Below the pieces are notes generated by a model, which had not been told where the DNA came from, did not search any database, and was given only the letters and a program-made list of their open reading frames with translations. DNA of 64,000 nucleotides from UBA1941 sp046329555 (GTDB taxonomy: Bacteria; Bacteroidota; Bacteroidia; Chitinophagales; LD1). The stretch lies in the NCBI GenBank assembly GCA_046329555.1, contig JAXLUK010000001.1:930001-994000 (forward strand). Direction: 5' to 3'. How positions within the stretch are numbered: the first letter of the stretch is position 1; each line of letters opens with the position of its first letter. The position numbers and the translations under genes were made by a program. Of the stretch, positions 63,932 through 64,000 are shown piece by piece.

Positions 63932-64000
63932 ATGCCGTCGATACGTTCTGCCAGCGAATTTTTGATTGAATCAAACCAGGCATTGGTATTGGATGTACGG
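63932..64000 (+). CDS. Rhodanese-domain protein, start only (possibly tRNA 2-selenouridine synthase MnmH)
   Basis: Only 23 codons are inside the window (MPSIRSASEFL..., ending ALVLDVR). The ALVLDVR end is how a rhodanese domain begins (followed in the family by S-P-x-E-Y/F). In Bacteroidota such a start at the N terminus suggests MnmH/SelU, which exchanges sulfur for selenium in tRNA wobble uridine, but other rhodanese proteins also fit. Confidence 0.5.
   Translation, partial: MPSIRSASEFLIESNQALVLDVR

Overview
The window looks like chromosome of a Bacteroidota bacterium, probably from the Chitinophagales/Saprospiria side of the phylum. The signs are two giant secreted proteins with type IX secretion (T9SS) C-terminal signals, the T9SS/gliding genes porQ and gldB, a short CarB without the allosteric domain, start codons without clear Shine-Dalgarno sites, and promoter-like boxes close to the Bacteroidota consensus TTTG-N17-23-TAnnTTTG. 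I found no rRNA, tRNA or CRISPR array.

Region 1 (1-8938): a tightly packed operon of an ATP-grasp ligase (cut by the window edge), a fold-type III PLP decarboxylase, a urea-transporter/M23-peptidase fusion, an outer-membrane barrel with TPRs and a TPR protein, followed by carB. The first five genes are the best candidate here for an undescribed small-molecule or envelope system.

Region 2 (8939-25000): two paralogous secreted giants (2203 and about 2124 residues) made of beta-propeller (SBBP), Ig/SdrD-like, cysteine-paired GCDS and SprB-like repeats, with an FAD oxidoreductase between them. Two near-identical 366-378 bp elements with inverted GC-rich arms flank the first giant. A decayed copy of the oxidoreductase 3' end lies after the second giant, so the locus probably arose by tandem duplication. 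A retropepsin-like gene follows.

Region 3 (25146-32199): a C45 Ntn-hydrolase, pabB and acylphosphatase run, then a SAM-I riboswitch in front of full-length metH.

Region 4 (32200-34768): a repeat locus. A Y1 (IS200-like/RAYT) transposase sits inside about seven degenerate units of 205-260 bp, each carrying several short UUCG-type hairpins, and the locus is bounded by GC-rich sequence in inverted orientation.

Region 5 (34769-38923, minus strand): two secreted proteins with a carboxypeptidase-regulatory-like domain, a DUF1761 membrane protein, a lipoprotein alpha/beta hydrolase, and the ribosomal operon rpsF-rpsR-rplI with recognisable promoter and terminator.

Region 6 (39069-54231): mostly housekeeping genes on the plus strand: recF-dciA, two LysM envelope proteins, cyanophycinase, rlmD, lysS, an LRR protein, a membrane protein, a TPR/class III cyclase-like protein that has lost two catalytic residues, gldB, and an Hsp20.

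Region 7 (54388-64000): on the minus strand a DUF4412 protein, a 5'-nucleotidase split over two genes, an RluD-type pseudouridine synthase and DsbD; then on the plus strand a TPR histidine kinase, porQ, an outer-membrane protein and the first codons of a rhodanese-domain (MnmH-like) protein.
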